DNA of 64,000 bases from Yeosuana marina (GCF_011762485.1 NZ_JAAKGI010000025.1:45228-109227), one strand, 5' to 3'. Counted from the first letter of the stretch, positions 27,096 through 37,770 are shown. Notes: generated by a model from the letters alone, not told the origin. Numbers and translations: made by a program.

Positions 27096-27361
27096 GGATC
27101 ATTAGTTATTAGAATAAAAGTAGATTAGAAAGAAAAAAAAGAACTAAATTTTTAATTATATTACCATAGGATAAAACGTAATTTAAAGACATTCAATAGT
27201 GTAGTAAATTTTAAACCAACTAATAAGTTACTCCTACCATGAAGCAATAACATTGAAAATTTAAAAAAAACATGAAACGAACGTGCTAAAAACTTTATCA
27301 TTCATTGGAATGATTAATAGCGAACAGCATGTGTCCTATAAAAAACAATAAATGTAAACAC

Positions 27362-30300
27362 ATGAAACAACCGTATCAAATCAATTTAAAATCTATAGTA
27401 TTGGTTTTGTCAGTACTGGTTTTTGGGGCTTGTAAAAATTCTAAAAAAGCACCTCCTTTTCCAGAATTAAGCAGTGAATATGCGCAACCCCAAACAAAAC
27501 AATTTGAGTTTTCTAAAACAGATACCATTCAGTGGGTCACTGAAGACAAATCAAAAATTAAACCCTTACCAACCAAACATTTTAGTTGGGATAAATTACC
27601 CTCAAAACCTTTTAATATTGACATTCCTTATAAATTAAAAGCCCCTTTAGCTGCCAAACCATTAGATTGGAATAATTTACCTAAAACTAATTTTAGCTTT
27701 GATAGTCTACCAAAGACAGAAATTATTATTAAAGTAACGAAACTTCGAAGCCCTAAAATAGTAAAAGCAGGAAACCCCATGAACATACCAAATGCCAGTA
27801 GAGGTATTATGGAATTTAATACGGACTTTGGACTTCCCGGAACACCTGGTTGTGTTGCAACGGACAATAGCGGTATGATTTGGATTGGTACAGATGGTGG
27901 GATAGCCAAATACGATTCACAAAATTTAGAGATTTATACTGTTGAACAAGGTTTAAGTTCAAATAGAGCTGCTGTAGTTTATATAGATTCTAAAGGACGC
28001 CTTTGGATAGGACACGATACAAAAACAATTTCTGTTATCGATTTTCAAGCACAACTTGTATATGAATTAAGCTGTCCACTTGATGTTTTTAATGGCCAAT
28101 ACTATATGATGGAAGCCAATGATGGTAAAATGTGGATGAATAATAATAATCGATCTGGTTATCTTATTCTTGATTTAGAGAAAAGAAGCGTCTGGCAATT
28201 TACTGAGAAGGAAGGTTTACTTGGCAATTTTAGTATTACTGCATTACAAGATAAAGAGGGCCTTATTTGGCTTTCTACCGATAAAGGCGTTAATATTATT
28301 GATTTAAAAAATAAAACAAACAGGGCTCTCACCCCTCAAAACGGTTTATCTAATCCTTTTGTCCCCCATATTTATCAAGATACCAAGAATAACATTTGGA
28401 TTGGAATTGGTGGGGGTGATGGCGCTGGTGGTGTTCAAATTATTAATGCCGACAAAACAAAAATATCACGACTAACCGGGGAGCAAGGTTTAAAAGAAGG
28501 TGTTGGTGTGGCTAATATTTATGAAGATACATCCGGTAAAATATGGTTGGGTTGTTCTGATGGTTTACTATATGCATACGATGAAGCCAACAAACTATTA
28601 GAAGAATTTGAAGTAAAAAAAGGAAATCATATCCTACGTAATCTTTTAGAAGATAAGCAAGGCCAAATATGGGCAGGCGATTATAGAAATGGATTATACA
28701 AACTAGATTATAAAACTGGGAGACCTGGAAATTATGGTGTCAATGACGGGCTAACCAGTAATGAAGTATGGAGTACTGTACAAACAGCAGATGGCAACAC
28801 TTGGATTGGCACCTATAATGGTATAGATATTTATAACCCAAAAACAAAAACCATTAAACATTTAGGCATTGAGCAAGGGCTCGTGCATGCAAGAAACCCG
28901 TCATTAATAGAAGATTCCAAAGGTAGAATTTGGGCTAGTGGTTCTGGATTTGGGGTAAGTATCATTAATCCAAAAAAAGAAACTATACAGCAACTTACTA
29001 CGGAACAAGGTTTAAAAGCAAATACTATTAAAACTGTTTTTGAAGATGAAAACGGGCTTATTTGGATGGGTTCCGAAACAGGCGAAATACAAACGGTCGA
29101 TCTGGACCATTCAGTCTTTAAATATTTCGAATCAACTGCTGAAGAAACTAATATAATTATTAACATATTTTTGAATGACGCTTCAAATAATATTTGGATA
29201 GGGACTATAGGTGCAGGTATTCAAATAATTAACCCTAAAAATAATACGCGTAAGTTGTTAATAAAAGATGATGGTTTGGTTTCAAATACAGTATTCTCAT
29301 TATGTTTAGATGCCCATCAAAATATTTGGGCAGCTACTCAAGATGGCGTACAACTTATTAATCCAAAAAATAAAGAAATCACCACTTTTACCACCAATGA
29401 AGGTTTAGCAGCAAATGATGTCTATGCCATAATAGAACATGACGGTGACATATTTACTGGAACCTCCAAAGGATTGACTATACTTAAACCTAATGAGGAA
29501 GAACAAGAGGAACACCCCTATTGGACTGCAAAAACAATTGACAGAAGACAAGGGTTAAATGAAGTCGATTTTTCTGAAAACAGTTTTTCCTTTGATGAAA
29601 ATGGAAGGTTTTGGGCAGGCGTTAACGGCGCTATGCTCACTGTTATGGATCCTCTTCAAAATTCAAATTATAACAATACAACATACGTTACAGGATTAAA
29701 CATTTTAGATAAAAAACAAGAATTTAAAGATGAAGTACGCCTTCAAAAAAGCAGAAAAGCTATAGATTCTTTAGGAGTCATAAATAAAGATTCCATTGTT
29801 GCAAAAAATGATATTGAAAATAAAAAAAACCAAATGCATTGGAAAACAGTTGAAGGCCCATACAACATGCCAGTTGGATTAACATTGCCATCTAATCAAA
29901 ATTATTTAAGTTTTAATTATAATGGGTTTCAATTAAATAATCCAGACAAATTAGTTTATAGTTATTTTTTAGAAGGTATTGATAGAAATTGGAGCCCAGT
30001 ATCCTCTAAAACCATTAGTGAAAATTATCGAGATTTACCGGCAGGTGATTATAATTTTAAAGTAGTATCTAAAGGTTTAGATGGTAGTTGGAGTAAACCG
30101 GCAGAGTTTAAATTTACTATTTTATCACCTTGGTGGCAAACGTGGTGGGCCTATTTAATTTATGTCATGCTTTTAGCAATAATAGGATTTCAATTACATC
30201 GCTTTCAAAAACGAAATACCATACGTAAAGAACGAGAAAAAACTCGAGAAAAAGAATTAGCACAAGCTAAAGAAATAGAGAAAGCCTATTTAGAATTAAA

Positions 30301-31093
30301 AGCAACGCAATCTCAATTAATTCAAGCAGAAAAAATGGCAAGTTTAGGGGAGTTAACAGCAGGTATTGCTCATGAAATTCAAAACCCATTGAACTTTGTC
30401 AATAATTTTTCGGAGGTAAATAAGGAATTACTGCAAGAAATGAATGAGGAAATTGAAAACGGAAATTATGATGAAGTGAAAGCCCTGGCAAAAGATGTTG
30501 TTGATAATGAGGATAAAATAATCTTTCATGGCAAACGTGCGGATAGCATTGTTAAAGGTATGCTTCAACACAGTCGCAGTAGCAGTAGCGAAAAAGAACC
30601 TACAGACATCAATATGTTAGCCGATGAATATTTGCGGTTAGCCTACCATGGTTTAAGAGCTAAAGACAAATCATTCAATGCAACAATGCAGACAGATTTT
30701 GACACATCAATTGGTAAGATAAGCGTTGTGCCACAAGATATTGGCCGAGTGGTGTTAAATCTTATTACCAATGCCTTTTACGTTGTTGACGAAAAAAAGA
30801 AGGCTTTTTCAAGCTCGGGCGAACAAGTGTCCTATGAACCAACCGTTTCGGTTAGCACCAAAAAAGTGGATAATAACGTTTTTATTTGTGTAAAAGACAA
30901 CGGCAATGGAATTCCTGATGCCATCAAAGAAAAAATCTTCCAACCTTTCTTTACCACCAAACCATCAGGTAAAGGAACTGGACTAGGTTTATCATTAAGT
31001 TATGATATTGTAAAAGTACACGGTGGGAAATTAGATGTGGAATCAGAATCAGGTAAGGGAACCACTTTTACCATATCATTACCAATAAAATAA
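27362..31093 (+). CDS. Beta-propeller (Reg_prop/Y_Y_Y) lipoprotein histidine kinase
   Basis: A 1243-residue sensor kinase. The ATG at 27362 opens a lipoprotein-type signal (VLVFGAC); an ATG-like start at 27329 is less likely. After a Pro-rich segment with repeated LPxKxF units come many Reg_prop blades ([27 protein letters not shown]) to about 730, a Y_Y_Y domain (about 840-920), one membrane helix (about 925-945), HisKA (GIAHEIQNP, His1004) and HATPase. The catalytic core is strikingly close to that of the upstream giant kinase. No receiver or DNA-binding domain is fused, so it should signal to separate regulators downstream. The 27096-27361 gap has no clear promoter. Confidence 0.92.
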   Translation: MKQPYQINLKSIVLVLSVLVFGACKNSKKAPPFPELSSEYAQPQTKQFEFSKTDTIQWVTEDKSKIKPLPTKHFSWDKLPSKPFNIDIPYKLKAPLAAKPLDWNNLPKTNFSFDSLPKTEIIIKVTKLRSPKIVKAGNPMNIPNASRGIMEFNTDFGLPGTPGCVATDNSGMIWIGTDGGIAKYDSQNLEIYTVEQGLSSNRAAVVYIDSKGRLWIGHDTKTISVIDFQAQLVYELSCPLDVFNGQYYMMEANDGKMWMNNNNRSGYLILDLEKRSVWQFTEKEGLLGNFSITALQDKEGLIWLSTDKGVNIIDLKNKTNRALTPQNGLSNPFVPHIYQDTKNNIWIGIGGGDGAGGVQIINADKTKISRLTGEQGLKEGVGVANIYEDTSGKIWLGCSDGLLYAYDEANKLLEEFEVKKGNHILRNLLEDKQGQIWAGDYRNGLYKLDYKTGRPGNYGVNDGLTSNEVWSTVQTADGNTWIGTYNGIDIYNPKTKTIKHLGIEQGLVHARNPSLIEDSKGRIWASGSGFGVSIINPKKETIQQLTTEQGLKANTIKTVFEDENGLIWMGSETGEIQTVDLDHSVFKYFESTAEETNIIINIFLNDASNNIWIGTIGAGIQIINPKNNTRKLLIKDDGLVSNTVFSLCLDAHQNIWAATQDGVQLINPKNKEITTFTTNEGLAANDVYAIIEHDGDIFTGTSKGLTILKPNEEEQEEHPYWTAKTIDRRQGLNEVDFSENSFSFDENGRFWAGVNGAMLTVMDPLQNSNYNNTTYVTGLNILDKKQEFKDEVRLQKSRKAIDSLGVINKDSIVAKNDIENKKNQMHWKTVEGPYNMPVGLTLPSNQNYLSFNYNGFQLNNPDKLVYSYFLEGIDRNWSPVSSKTISENYRDLPAGDYNFKVVSKGLDGSWSKPAEFKFTILSPWWQTWWAYLIYVMLLAIIGFQLHRFQKRNTIRKEREKTREKELAQAKEIEKAYLELKATQSQLIQAEKMASLGELTAGIAHEIQNPLNFVNNFSEVNKELLQEMNEEIENGNYDEVKALAKDVVDNEDKIIFHGKRADSIVKGMLQHSRSSSSEKEPTDINMLADEYLRLAYHGLRAKDKSFNATMQTDFDTSIGKISVVPQDIGRVVLNLITNAFYVVDEKKKAFSSSGEQVSYEPTVSVSTKKVDNNVFICVKDNGNGIPDAIKEKIFQPFFTTKPSGKGTGLGLSLSYDIVKVHGGKLDVESESGKGTTFTISLPIK

Positions 31094-31147
31094 CACAAAA
31101 AACAAGTATCCACAGGATACAAATAATGAATAAAAAAAGAAAACAAT

Positions 31148-31522
31148 ATGAAAATTTTAGTTGTAGACGATGAGCCAGATGTAAAATTACTTTTTCAACA
31201 ACGCTTTCGAAAAGAAATAAAAACAGGTGAAATGAACTTTGTATTTGCTTTTTCTGGAGAAGAGGCTGTAAATACAATGAAAACCATGGAGCAGGAAGCC
31301 GTATTGATTTTGTCTGACATTAATATGCCAGGGATGAGCGGACTTGAACTATTAGAATATATAAAGAAACAGTATGTAAAACCACCACCATTAGTCATGA
31401 TGATTACAGCTTATGGTGACGAGGAAAACAGAAACATGGCTATAAACTTAGGTGCCGACGATTTTCTAACGAAACCTTTAGATTTTACACTTTTAAAAAA
31501 TAAACTAACCACATTAAAATAA
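31148..31522 (+). CDS. Stand-alone response regulator receiver domain
   Basis: A 124-residue single receiver domain. The acidic pocket DDE (7-9), phosphoacceptor Asp57 in [12 protein letters not shown], Thr87 in MITAYGD and Lys109 in LTKPLDF are all in place. There is no output domain. Its stop codon overlaps the start of the receiver-cyclase gene by one base, so the two are translationally coupled. It may act as a phosphate shuttle or sink between the two upstream kinases and the cyclase regulator. A small hairpin (31106-31111 with 31115-31120) precedes it. Confidence 0.93.
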   Translation: MKILVVDDEPDVKLLFQQRFRKEIKTGEMNFVFAFSGEEAVNTMKTMEQEAVLILSDINMPGMSGLELLEYIKKQYVKPPPLVMMITAYGDEENRNMAINLGADDFLTKPLDFTLLKNKLTTLK

Positions 31523-32562
31523 TGGCAAAGATACTCGTAGTAGATGATGAAACCGATTTACAGGTTCTCATTAAACAAAAATTCCGAAAACAAATTCGGC
31601 AAAATGAGTACGAATTTGTATTTGCAATCAACGGAAAGGATGCCTTAGAAAAGCTTCTTGAAGACCCCAATATGGATTTGGTCTTGAGCGACATTAACAT
31701 GCCAGAAATGGATGGGCTCACGTTATTGTCTAAACTCAATGAACTCAATCCGCTACTAAAATCCGTTATAGTTTCAGCATATGGCGATATGGAAAATATA
31801 CGCACCGCCATGAATCGGGGTGCCTTTGATTTTATAACCAAACCCATTGATTTTGAAGATCTTATCATTACCATAGAAAAAACTATAAAACACGCTGAAC
31901 ATATTAAACAAACCTTACAGGCCATCAAAGAAAATAATATCTTAAAAATGTATGTAGATGAAAACGTACTAAACTTTATGGGAAGTCGTGATTATGAAAC
32001 TACCATTATGGCCAATGAAACTATAGAAGCTACGGTAATGTTTATTGACCTCTGTGGGTTTACAAAAATAAGTGAAACGGCGCCTGCAGATACGGTGGTT
32101 AATATGATTAATAGCTATTTTGACGTCATGGTTAAAGAAATTATGGCACAGAAAGGTTTTATTGACAAATTTATAGGCGATGCTATTATGGCTGTTTTTA
32201 GAGGAGATTACCATCTAGATCGTGCCATAGATGCTGCATTGTCTGTAAGACATAAAATTAATGAAATTCCTAAAATTAGTGAATTGCAAGGTTTTGAACC
32301 CAAAGTCTCCATTGGTATTAAAAGTGGTGAAATGATTTCCGGAAACATTGGGTCGTCCAGCTTAAAACGTTTGGATTACACGGTAATAGGAGACACCGTA
32401 AATACTGCAGCGCGTTTGCAGGATGCCGCAAAACCAAACCAGATAATTATTAGTGAGAAGTGTTACAATGCTGTCAAAGAAGCCTTTCAGTGTAAAAAAC
32501 TAGGAAGTATAACCGTAAAAAACAAATCAGAACCTTTAACAGTTTACGAGGTTCTAGAATAA
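31522..32562 (+). CDS. Receiver-class III nucleotidyl cyclase fusion
   Basis: A 346-residue response regulator with a cyclase output. The receiver (1-120) has Asp57, Ser85 and Lys107. The cyclase domain (about 165-346) has metal-binding Asp176 (MFIDLCGFT) and Asp220 ([10 protein letters not shown]). Lys216 and Asp285 ([10 protein letters not shown]) sit at the base-recognition positions, as in adenylate cyclases, and Asn294 and Arg298 (VNTAARL) stabilise the transition state. All catalytic residues are present, so it should be active when phosphorylated; ATP is the predicted substrate but a pyrimidine is not excluded. A candidate cyclic-nucleotide effector follows 50 bases on. Confidence 0.92.
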   Translation: MAKILVVDDETDLQVLIKQKFRKQIRQNEYEFVFAINGKDALEKLLEDPNMDLVLSDINMPEMDGLTLLSKLNELNPLLKSVIVSAYGDMENIRTAMNRGAFDFITKPIDFEDLIITIEKTIKHAEHIKQTLQAIKENNILKMYVDENVLNFMGSRDYETTIMANETIEATVMFIDLCGFTKISETAPADTVVNMINSYFDVMVKEIMAQKGFIDKFIGDAIMAVFRGDYHLDRAIDAALSVRHKINEIPKISELQGFEPKVSIGIKSGEMISGNIGSSSLKRLDYTVIGDTVNTAARLQDAAKPNQIIISEKCYNAVKEAFQCKKLGSITVKNKSEPLTVYEVLE

Positions 32563-32612
32563 AAAATAATGTGACTAAAAAAACATCTTTTTATTTTATT
32601 TAAAACTTTTTT

Positions 32613-33209
32613 ATGAAACCAGCCGAAGACAAACAAAAAAAAGAACAATCAAAATCACAAATTGATTTAGAAAAAAATAGACTACATAATGCCCATGCAG
32701 AAGACATGGTAGACCATTATTGGGGGACTATCAATTATATCACTGCACTTATTCAAGCTTCCGAACTTAAGGCAGGTCTTCTTCTCTCTTTTTATGGAAT
32801 TCTATTAAATTTTATGTACCAAAAAACAGAAAATATATTTATAGCTTTTCCAAATAATATACCCTTATACGTACTCATAGGTCTTTGGTTTGGCTGCACA
32901 GTTGTTTCAATCTATTTCTGTATCCGCTGTTTTATCCCAAGAATTGAAGCGAAATATGACAAAAACATGTTTTTCTTCGGAGATGTTATTTCCAAATTTG
33001 GCGGTATCAAAGAGTTTTCCAAAACCTTTTATAAAGTAAGTAAGGATGAAGATAAATTATTCGATCAGCTAGGACAACAGATTTTTATCATTTCCAAAAT
33101 TACCAACAAGAAATTCAAAAATGTAAACAAAGCACTTCGGTTTCTGGCTTTTGGAATTATCATACTATTAATAACAACAATTTATTATGCTGTACTAATG
33201 GTAATATGA
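32613..33209 (+). CDS. Pycsar-type membrane effector (DUF5706/PycTM family)
   Basis: A 198-residue protein with a charged N-terminus and three or four hydrophobic segments (about 55-72, 88-110 and 172-195). The signature ASELKAGLLLSFYGILL, then FFFGDVISKFGGIKEF, the EDKLFDQLGQQIFIIS and TNKKFKNVNKAL stretch, and a last membrane helix, fit the DUF5706 family known as the membrane effector of Pycsar anti-phage systems. There, cCMP or cUMP from a class III cyclase triggers membrane damage. The assignment is by recognition of the pattern. Its position directly after a cyclase gene supports it. Confidence 0.75.
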   Translation: MKPAEDKQKKEQSKSQIDLEKNRLHNAHAEDMVDHYWGTINYITALIQASELKAGLLLSFYGILLNFMYQKTENIFIAFPNNIPLYVLIGLWFGCTVVSIYFCIRCFIPRIEAKYDKNMFFFGDVISKFGGIKEFSKTFYKVSKDEDKLFDQLGQQIFIISKITNKKFKNVNKALRFLAFGIIILLITTIYYAVLMVI

Positions 33210-33221
33210 TATTTGATAAAT

Positions 33222-33971
33222 ATGATTAAATTCTTCAGAAACATTCGCAAAAAACTAGTAGCCGAAGGTAAAACCACCAACTACCTAAAATATGCCATTG
33301 GCGAAATTTTCCTGGTGGTTATTGGGATTTTGATTGCGTTGCAAGTTAATAACTGGAATGAAATACGAAAACAGAACATTCAAAAGGATTTGATTGTTCA
33401 ATCGCTTATTAGAGATCTGAAAATGGATACGCTGATGATAGATCAAACCTTAAATATTCTCAAGCAAGATACCACACAGGTTTTTGGTTTTATAAAACAA
33501 ATGTCTAACGATCATGTTACTATTGATACACTCATTAACATTGCTCGATTTAAGTTTGACCCTAAAGTCCATGTAGCAGTCTCTTTTAACAACAATACTT
33601 TAAAAAGTTTATTGTCGACAGGAAATTTGAATATTTTAGATAAATGGCTACAAGATGAAATACTTCAACTTGATGTGATGCATGAAGATAACATTTCCCG
33701 CACTCAACTTAATCTTAGAACCTATGTAGATCAGGTAATATCCTTCGAGCGTAAATACCCTTTGGGAGATTATGGCAATATTTCGCCTCACTCAAAACTA
33801 GCAGAAGCTATATGGGAAAAAGCACAATTTGAGGAACTAGGCACTTATTTAAATGGCCTACTGGCAATTAGAAATGTAACCAATATTTACGCCATTGGAC
33901 AATTGAATGGCATTCAGGAAAAAACAAAAGAGATATTATTACAGTTTTCAGACAAACAGTCTAAGCAATAA
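33222..33971 (+). CDS. DUF6090 family protein
   Basis: A 249-residue protein with the DUF6090 start IKFFRNIRKKLVAEGKTTNY followed by a single membrane helix (about 28-42, EIFLVVIGILIALQVNNWNE). A mostly helical extracytoplasmic or soluble part follows. The function is unknown. The ATG at 33222 is chosen over a TTG at 33213. It lies 12 bases after the effector gene and may be in the same operon. A decayed paralogue lies at the other end of the kinase cassette (21442). The gene ends one base from the convergent DinB-like gene. Confidence 0.85.
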   Translation: MIKFFRNIRKKLVAEGKTTNYLKYAIGEIFLVVIGILIALQVNNWNEIRKQNIQKDLIVQSLIRDLKMDTLMIDQTLNILKQDTTQVFGFIKQMSNDHVTIDTLINIARFKFDPKVHVAVSFNNNTLKSLLSTGNLNILDKWLQDEILQLDVMHEDNISRTQLNLRTYVDQVISFERKYPLGDYGNISPHSKLAEAIWEKAQFEELGTYLNGLLAIRNVTNIYAIGQLNGIQEKTKEILLQFSDKQSKQ

Positions 33972-33972
33972 A

Positions 33973-34548
33973 TTATTCTCTTACTTTTCCTGTAAAAACG
34001 TTAGCTTTTGAATTGTAAGGGTTTCCAGAGCTCCGTCTGAATGATACAATTTGACCACAATGCCAAACGGCATCTTCTATGGGACCGTTAATACTATTCC
34101 TAAACGGAAATTCACGCTCACTAAAAATTAATTTGAACTGAGATATATCATCTGAAGCTCTTAAAATATCCGCAGCGGTTTTTATATTTTCCAGAGTTTG
34201 TTGTCTTTTCTCGTTAAATGTCAAATCAGGTATATCATTCACTCCTTCATTTGATTGTTGCAACGTTGCATTTAGAATCACTTTTGATAAGATATAAATA
34301 TGGTCAATGGTTTCTGCACTCGTTCGAGCATCATCACTAGGTTTAAAACTTAAATCTTCTGGTTGTAACCCTTCAGTAGCCCAGTAATATCTAAATCCTA
34401 AACCATCAAGCATTCTTGCGGCAACGGTTCCTGCTGTGTAAGATTCTGGAGTGTCGGGAATTTCGTAATAAGGCAATTTAGATTCCATACTATTTTGAGA
34501 TTGTATTTGATACGTCATTAAAAAGATGACTACAAGAAAACGTTTCAT
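33973..34548 (-). CDS. Secreted DinB-like protein
   Basis: A 191-residue protein with an N-terminal signal peptide (to about residue 18). The four-helix DinB/YfiT-like pattern is visible: MLDGLGFRYYWATEG, then ETIDHIYILSKVIL with a His in helix two, and DAVWHCGQIVSFRRSSGNPY with a second His pair near the end. DinB-like proteins bind metal through three His and some act as thiol transferases. Here at least two are evident. It lies ten bases after the M28 peptidase gene and is probably co-transcribed with it. Confidence 0.78.
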   Translation of the reverse strand: MKRFLVVIFLMTYQIQSQNSMESKLPYYEIPDTPESYTAGTVAARMLDGLGFRYYWATEGLQPEDLSFKPSDDARTSAETIDHIYILSKVILNATLQQSNEGVNDIPDLTFNEKRQQTLENIKTAADILRASDDISQFKLIFSEREFPFRNSINGPIEDAVWHCGQIVSFRRSSGNPYNSKANVFTGKVRE

Positions 34549-34558
34549 ATAAAACTAT

Positions 34559-35938
34559 TTAAATTCCGTATTTGTCAACTAAATATACTAAAGCTGTCAT
34601 GGTAGCTGCTCCTAATTCGAGCTCACGTTTATTAACGGCATCAAACGTATCATTACTTGCATGATGATAATCAAAATAACGTTGCGAATCTGGAGCTAAA
34701 CCCACTAAAACAGGAGCAATTCCTTTTAAATGACCAATATCAGATCCACTATGTCCTTTTTCAAAATAATGTATCAGATAGGGTTTGAAAAGAGGCTTCC
34801 ATTGGGTTATATGATTTAACTGATCATCATCGCAGTCAAATGAAAATCCTCTGGGTGTAAAACCTCCAGAATCACTCTCTAAAGCGAATACATGATTTTC
34901 GTTTTTGAGTTTAGCCTCTTCTGCATACTTTGCGCCCCCTCTTGATCCGTTTTCTTCATTCATAAACAACACTACTCTAATAGTATGCTTAGGTTTAATG
35001 CCAGATTCTTTAAGTAACCTTAACACGTCCATGGACTGTACCACACCTGCACCATCATCTTGAGCGCCATCTCCTAAATCCCAAGAATCTAAATGTCCAC
35101 CAACAACCATATATTGATTAGGATATTGACTTCCCTTAATTTCTCCAATCACATTATAAGATTGAACATCTTTAAGTTGTCTACAGTTTTGTTTAAAATA
35201 AAATTGGATGGTCTTGTCTAGTTTAAGCATCGTACTCAATAACTCAGCATCATTAGTACTTATGGCTGCAGCAGGAATACGTTTATCATCTGGTAAATCT
35301 CCATAAGTCATGTTTCCTGCATGCGGTAAATCGTCTAATCTTAAATTTAAAGATCTTACAATAACCCCAACGGCACCATACTTTGATGCCTCCATTGCTC
35401 CCTTTGTACGTTGATTATTTGCTTTGCTATAAGCCTCAAAAGTATTTATTAAATCTGGCTGCATAGGTCTATTATAAAACACAATTTTACCTTCAATAGC
35501 CTCTTTTCCTAAGGTAGCCAATTCTTCAAAATCATGAACTTCAACAATAGAAGCTTTAATACCTAACGCTGGTGTTGCAACAGACCCGCCTAATGCACAA
35601 ATATTAACTGTTATGGATTTTCCATCTGAACTTTTTATATAAGCATATTCTTTGGCACCACGCACCCATTTTGGGACCATAACAGGTTGTAACCAAACTT
35701 TATCTAATCCTAACTTATCTAATTCTTCTTTGGTCCAAGCAACTGCTCTTTCTGCACCTAATGATCCAGACAATCTGCTTCCTATTTGATTAGATAAATA
35801 ATTCAGCCAATCATAACTCTTGCCATTTGTTAATGACTGTTTGTATATATCCTTAATAACTTCTTCGTCTGATTGAGCATTTACAGGAAGGATCATTAAA
35901 AATGATATAATAAAAATGACTTTTTTTAATACATTCAT
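34559..35938 (-). CDS. Exported M28-family metallopeptidase
   Basis: A 459-residue zinc aminopeptidase-like enzyme. The ATG at 35938 is chosen because it begins a clear signal peptide (ILPVNAQ cleavage region); an upstream ATG at 35977 would precede it with 13 extra residues. A PA-type insert (about 130-250) precedes the catalytic domain with zinc ligands in VVGGHLDSWDLGDGAQDDGAG (His, Asp), NEENGS (Glu pair), ALESDSGG (Asp) and YHHASND (His). It would trim peptides in the periplasm or outside the cell. Confidence 0.92.
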   Translation of the reverse strand: MNVLKKVIFIISFLMILPVNAQSDEEVIKDIYKQSLTNGKSYDWLNYLSNQIGSRLSGSLGAERAVAWTKEELDKLGLDKVWLQPVMVPKWVRGAKEYAYIKSSDGKSITVNICALGGSVATPALGIKASIVEVHDFEELATLGKEAIEGKIVFYNRPMQPDLINTFEAYSKANNQRTKGAMEASKYGAVGVIVRSLNLRLDDLPHAGNMTYGDLPDDKRIPAAAISTNDAELLSTMLKLDKTIQFYFKQNCRQLKDVQSYNVIGEIKGSQYPNQYMVVGGHLDSWDLGDGAQDDGAGVVQSMDVLRLLKESGIKPKHTIRVVLFMNEENGSRGGAKYAEEAKLKNENHVFALESDSGGFTPRGFSFDCDDDQLNHITQWKPLFKPYLIHYFEKGHSGSDIGHLKGIAPVLVGLAPDSQRYFDYHHASNDTFDAVNKRELELGAATMTALVYLVDKYGI

Positions 35939-36025
35939 AAGGCTAATTTTAGATTTTAAAGATATCATTCTATACACACTTTTATGTGAAGTAAATCATA
36001 AAAGTTGACATACAAAAACATTTAA

Positions 36026-36904
36026 TTATTCGCTTTCTAATTGTTTTTTATACATATCCAAATTTGCTTTAATATCGTCATCCAGTTCTGGTTCTTGAAT
36101 ATCAGTATAGGTTTTTAAGGTATCGTACATAATTTTAGCAACAATATAGCGTGCTGTTGCTTTATCGTCTGCTGGAATATTATACCATGGTGCATGCGGT
36201 TTTGAAGTTTTATTAATGGCGTCTTGATAACATTCTTGATAAGCATCCCATAGTTCACGCTCTTTTAAATCGCCTGGTGAAAATTTCCAGTTTTTTTCTT
36301 GTTTCTCTAACCTGCGAAGTAATCTGTATTTTTGTTCTTCTTTTGATAGATTTAAAAAGAATTTAAAAATGATGGTACCATTATCTGAAATGTGCTTTTC
36401 AAAATTATTTATCTGCTCAAAACGTTTACTCCAAAAGGCATTATCAATATCATTAACCGAATTTATTCCAGGAATATTCTCAGAAAGAATATAACCAGGA
36501 TGTACCCTTGTTACTAATACATTTTCGTAATGCGTTCTGTTAAAAACCCCAAATTTACCTCTGGCAGGTAGTTCTAAATAATGCCTCCATAAATAATCAT
36601 GCTTTAACTCCAATTCTGTAGGAACTTTAAAGCTATGCACTACAATACCTCGTGTATTAAAATCTTTAAAAACCTCTCTAATTAAACTGTCTTTGCCCGC
36701 TGTATCCATACCTTGTAAACATACCAAAACAGCATATTTACCATGGGCATACATAGTATCTTGAAGTTTACCTAGTTTTTTTCTAACGGACTTTAACTCT
36801 TTTTCTATTTTTTTTTCCGAAGTATCTAAATCATAAGTTGTTGAGTTTTCTTTTAGATTAATTGATGATTCTACAAGGAAGTCTTTTGGAGATATATTTT
36901 TCAT
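36026..36904 (-). CDS. ppk2: Polyphosphate kinase 2 family protein
   Basis: A 292-residue cytoplasmic PPK2-type enzyme that transfers phosphate between polyphosphate and nucleotides. It has the Walker A-like CLQGMDTAGKDSLIREVF (Lys71), the lid and substrate segments FKVPTELELKHDYLWRHYLELP and FNRTHYENVLVTRVHP, and FLNLSKEEQKYRLLRRLE. The length fits a one-domain PPK2. Whether it phosphorylates AMP, ADP or other nucleotides cannot be decided by eye. It is transcribed alone on the minus strand, divergent from the next gene. Confidence 0.93.
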   Translation of the reverse strand: MKNISPKDFLVESSINLKENSTTYDLDTSEKKIEKELKSVRKKLGKLQDTMYAHGKYAVLVCLQGMDTAGKDSLIREVFKDFNTRGIVVHSFKVPTELELKHDYLWRHYLELPARGKFGVFNRTHYENVLVTRVHPGYILSENIPGINSVNDIDNAFWSKRFEQINNFEKHISDNGTIIFKFFLNLSKEEQKYRLLRRLEKQEKNWKFSPGDLKERELWDAYQECYQDAINKTSKPHAPWYNIPADDKATARYIVAKIMYDTLKTYTDIQEPELDDDIKANLDMYKKQLESE

Positions 36905-37026
36905 TAATTCATTTTTTTAAATTCTTCATAAAGATAGTAAAAGAATAAATTCGATGAAATGCACACTACTTTGGTATGTTTTTAATATTTTTGAGCACCT
37001 ACTTATTAAATTTAAAACCAAATACC

Positions 37027-37755
37027 ATGAAAAAGAACTACTTATTTTTTCTATTTATTCTTATATGCTTAAAATTTCAGGGGCAAACTAATTGCTCTGA
37101 AGCAGACTCTGATGTCATATATGCTTACTCAGATGTAAAGACCTCTTATGAGGCTAATAACATTTCGCATTTAAAGGAATACGCATACAAATCCTTAATG
37201 GCTTTTAAGCGTGCTTTACCAAAATTAAAAGATTGTGGTTGCGAAACGTCTTACAATCATGCTTTTGACGCTATAGATTTATTAGAAAAAGTTGAGCCCG
37301 CTGAAACTTATGAAGACGGACGCTTTTTTGTTAAAAGAGCAAGAGACATTGCTAAAGAAAGTATTATTGAATTAGATAAGTGTACAGCTGCAGACCAAAA
37401 AGATAATAGCCTTTCTCAACTAAAAGATGAGCAAGAAACGCTTAAACAGCAACAACTTGAACTCCAACAAAAAGAGAAAGAGATTAGAATGAAATTGGCC
37501 GCTCAAAAAGAAAAAGCCTTAATGCTTAAAAAAGAACAGATGATTACTGAATACAAGTCTGCAATTTCTGTAAGCGTCAAAAACTATAATGATATTTTAA
37601 AAATTAGCGATAGTAAGAATACAATCTCGGTTCCTAATGAAAGTGCAGATTCTTTAAATACCAAAAGTATTGATGAAATAAAAAACCATTATTTAAAAAG
37701 TCTTAAAGGATTAGCTTCAACCTATATGTCCTATTTAAATGACTGCGAAGACTAA
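37027..37755 (+). CDS. Exported coiled-coil protein of unknown function
   Basis: A 242-residue protein. The ATG at 37027 starts a signal peptide ending FQGQ; the longer frame from 36976 only adds an extra hydrophobic leader. The N-terminal part is Cys-containing (NCSEADSDV, KDCGCETSYNHAF). It leads into a charged coiled coil (about 125-180: DEQETLKQQQLELQQKEKEI). I do not recognise a family; the N-terminal region resembles small helical periplasmic proteins of Bacteroidota. It ends at a bidirectional terminator shared with the convergent sigma54-type regulator gene. Confidence 0.75.
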   Translation: MKKNYLFFLFILICLKFQGQTNCSEADSDVIYAYSDVKTSYEANNISHLKEYAYKSLMAFKRALPKLKDCGCETSYNHAFDAIDLLEKVEPAETYEDGRFFVKRARDIAKESIIELDKCTAADQKDNSLSQLKDEQETLKQQQLELQQKEKEIRMKLAAQKEKALMLKKEQMITEYKSAISVSVKNYNDILKISDSKNTISVPNESADSLNTKSIDEIKNHYLKSLKGLASTYMSYLNDCED

Positions 37756-37770
37756 TTTTAATTATATATA

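Noticed and set aside
21428..33971. Classical mobile element carrying the cassette
   Set aside because: No transposase, integrase, terminal inverted repeats or tRNA target was found; only the DUF6090 copies hint at recombination.
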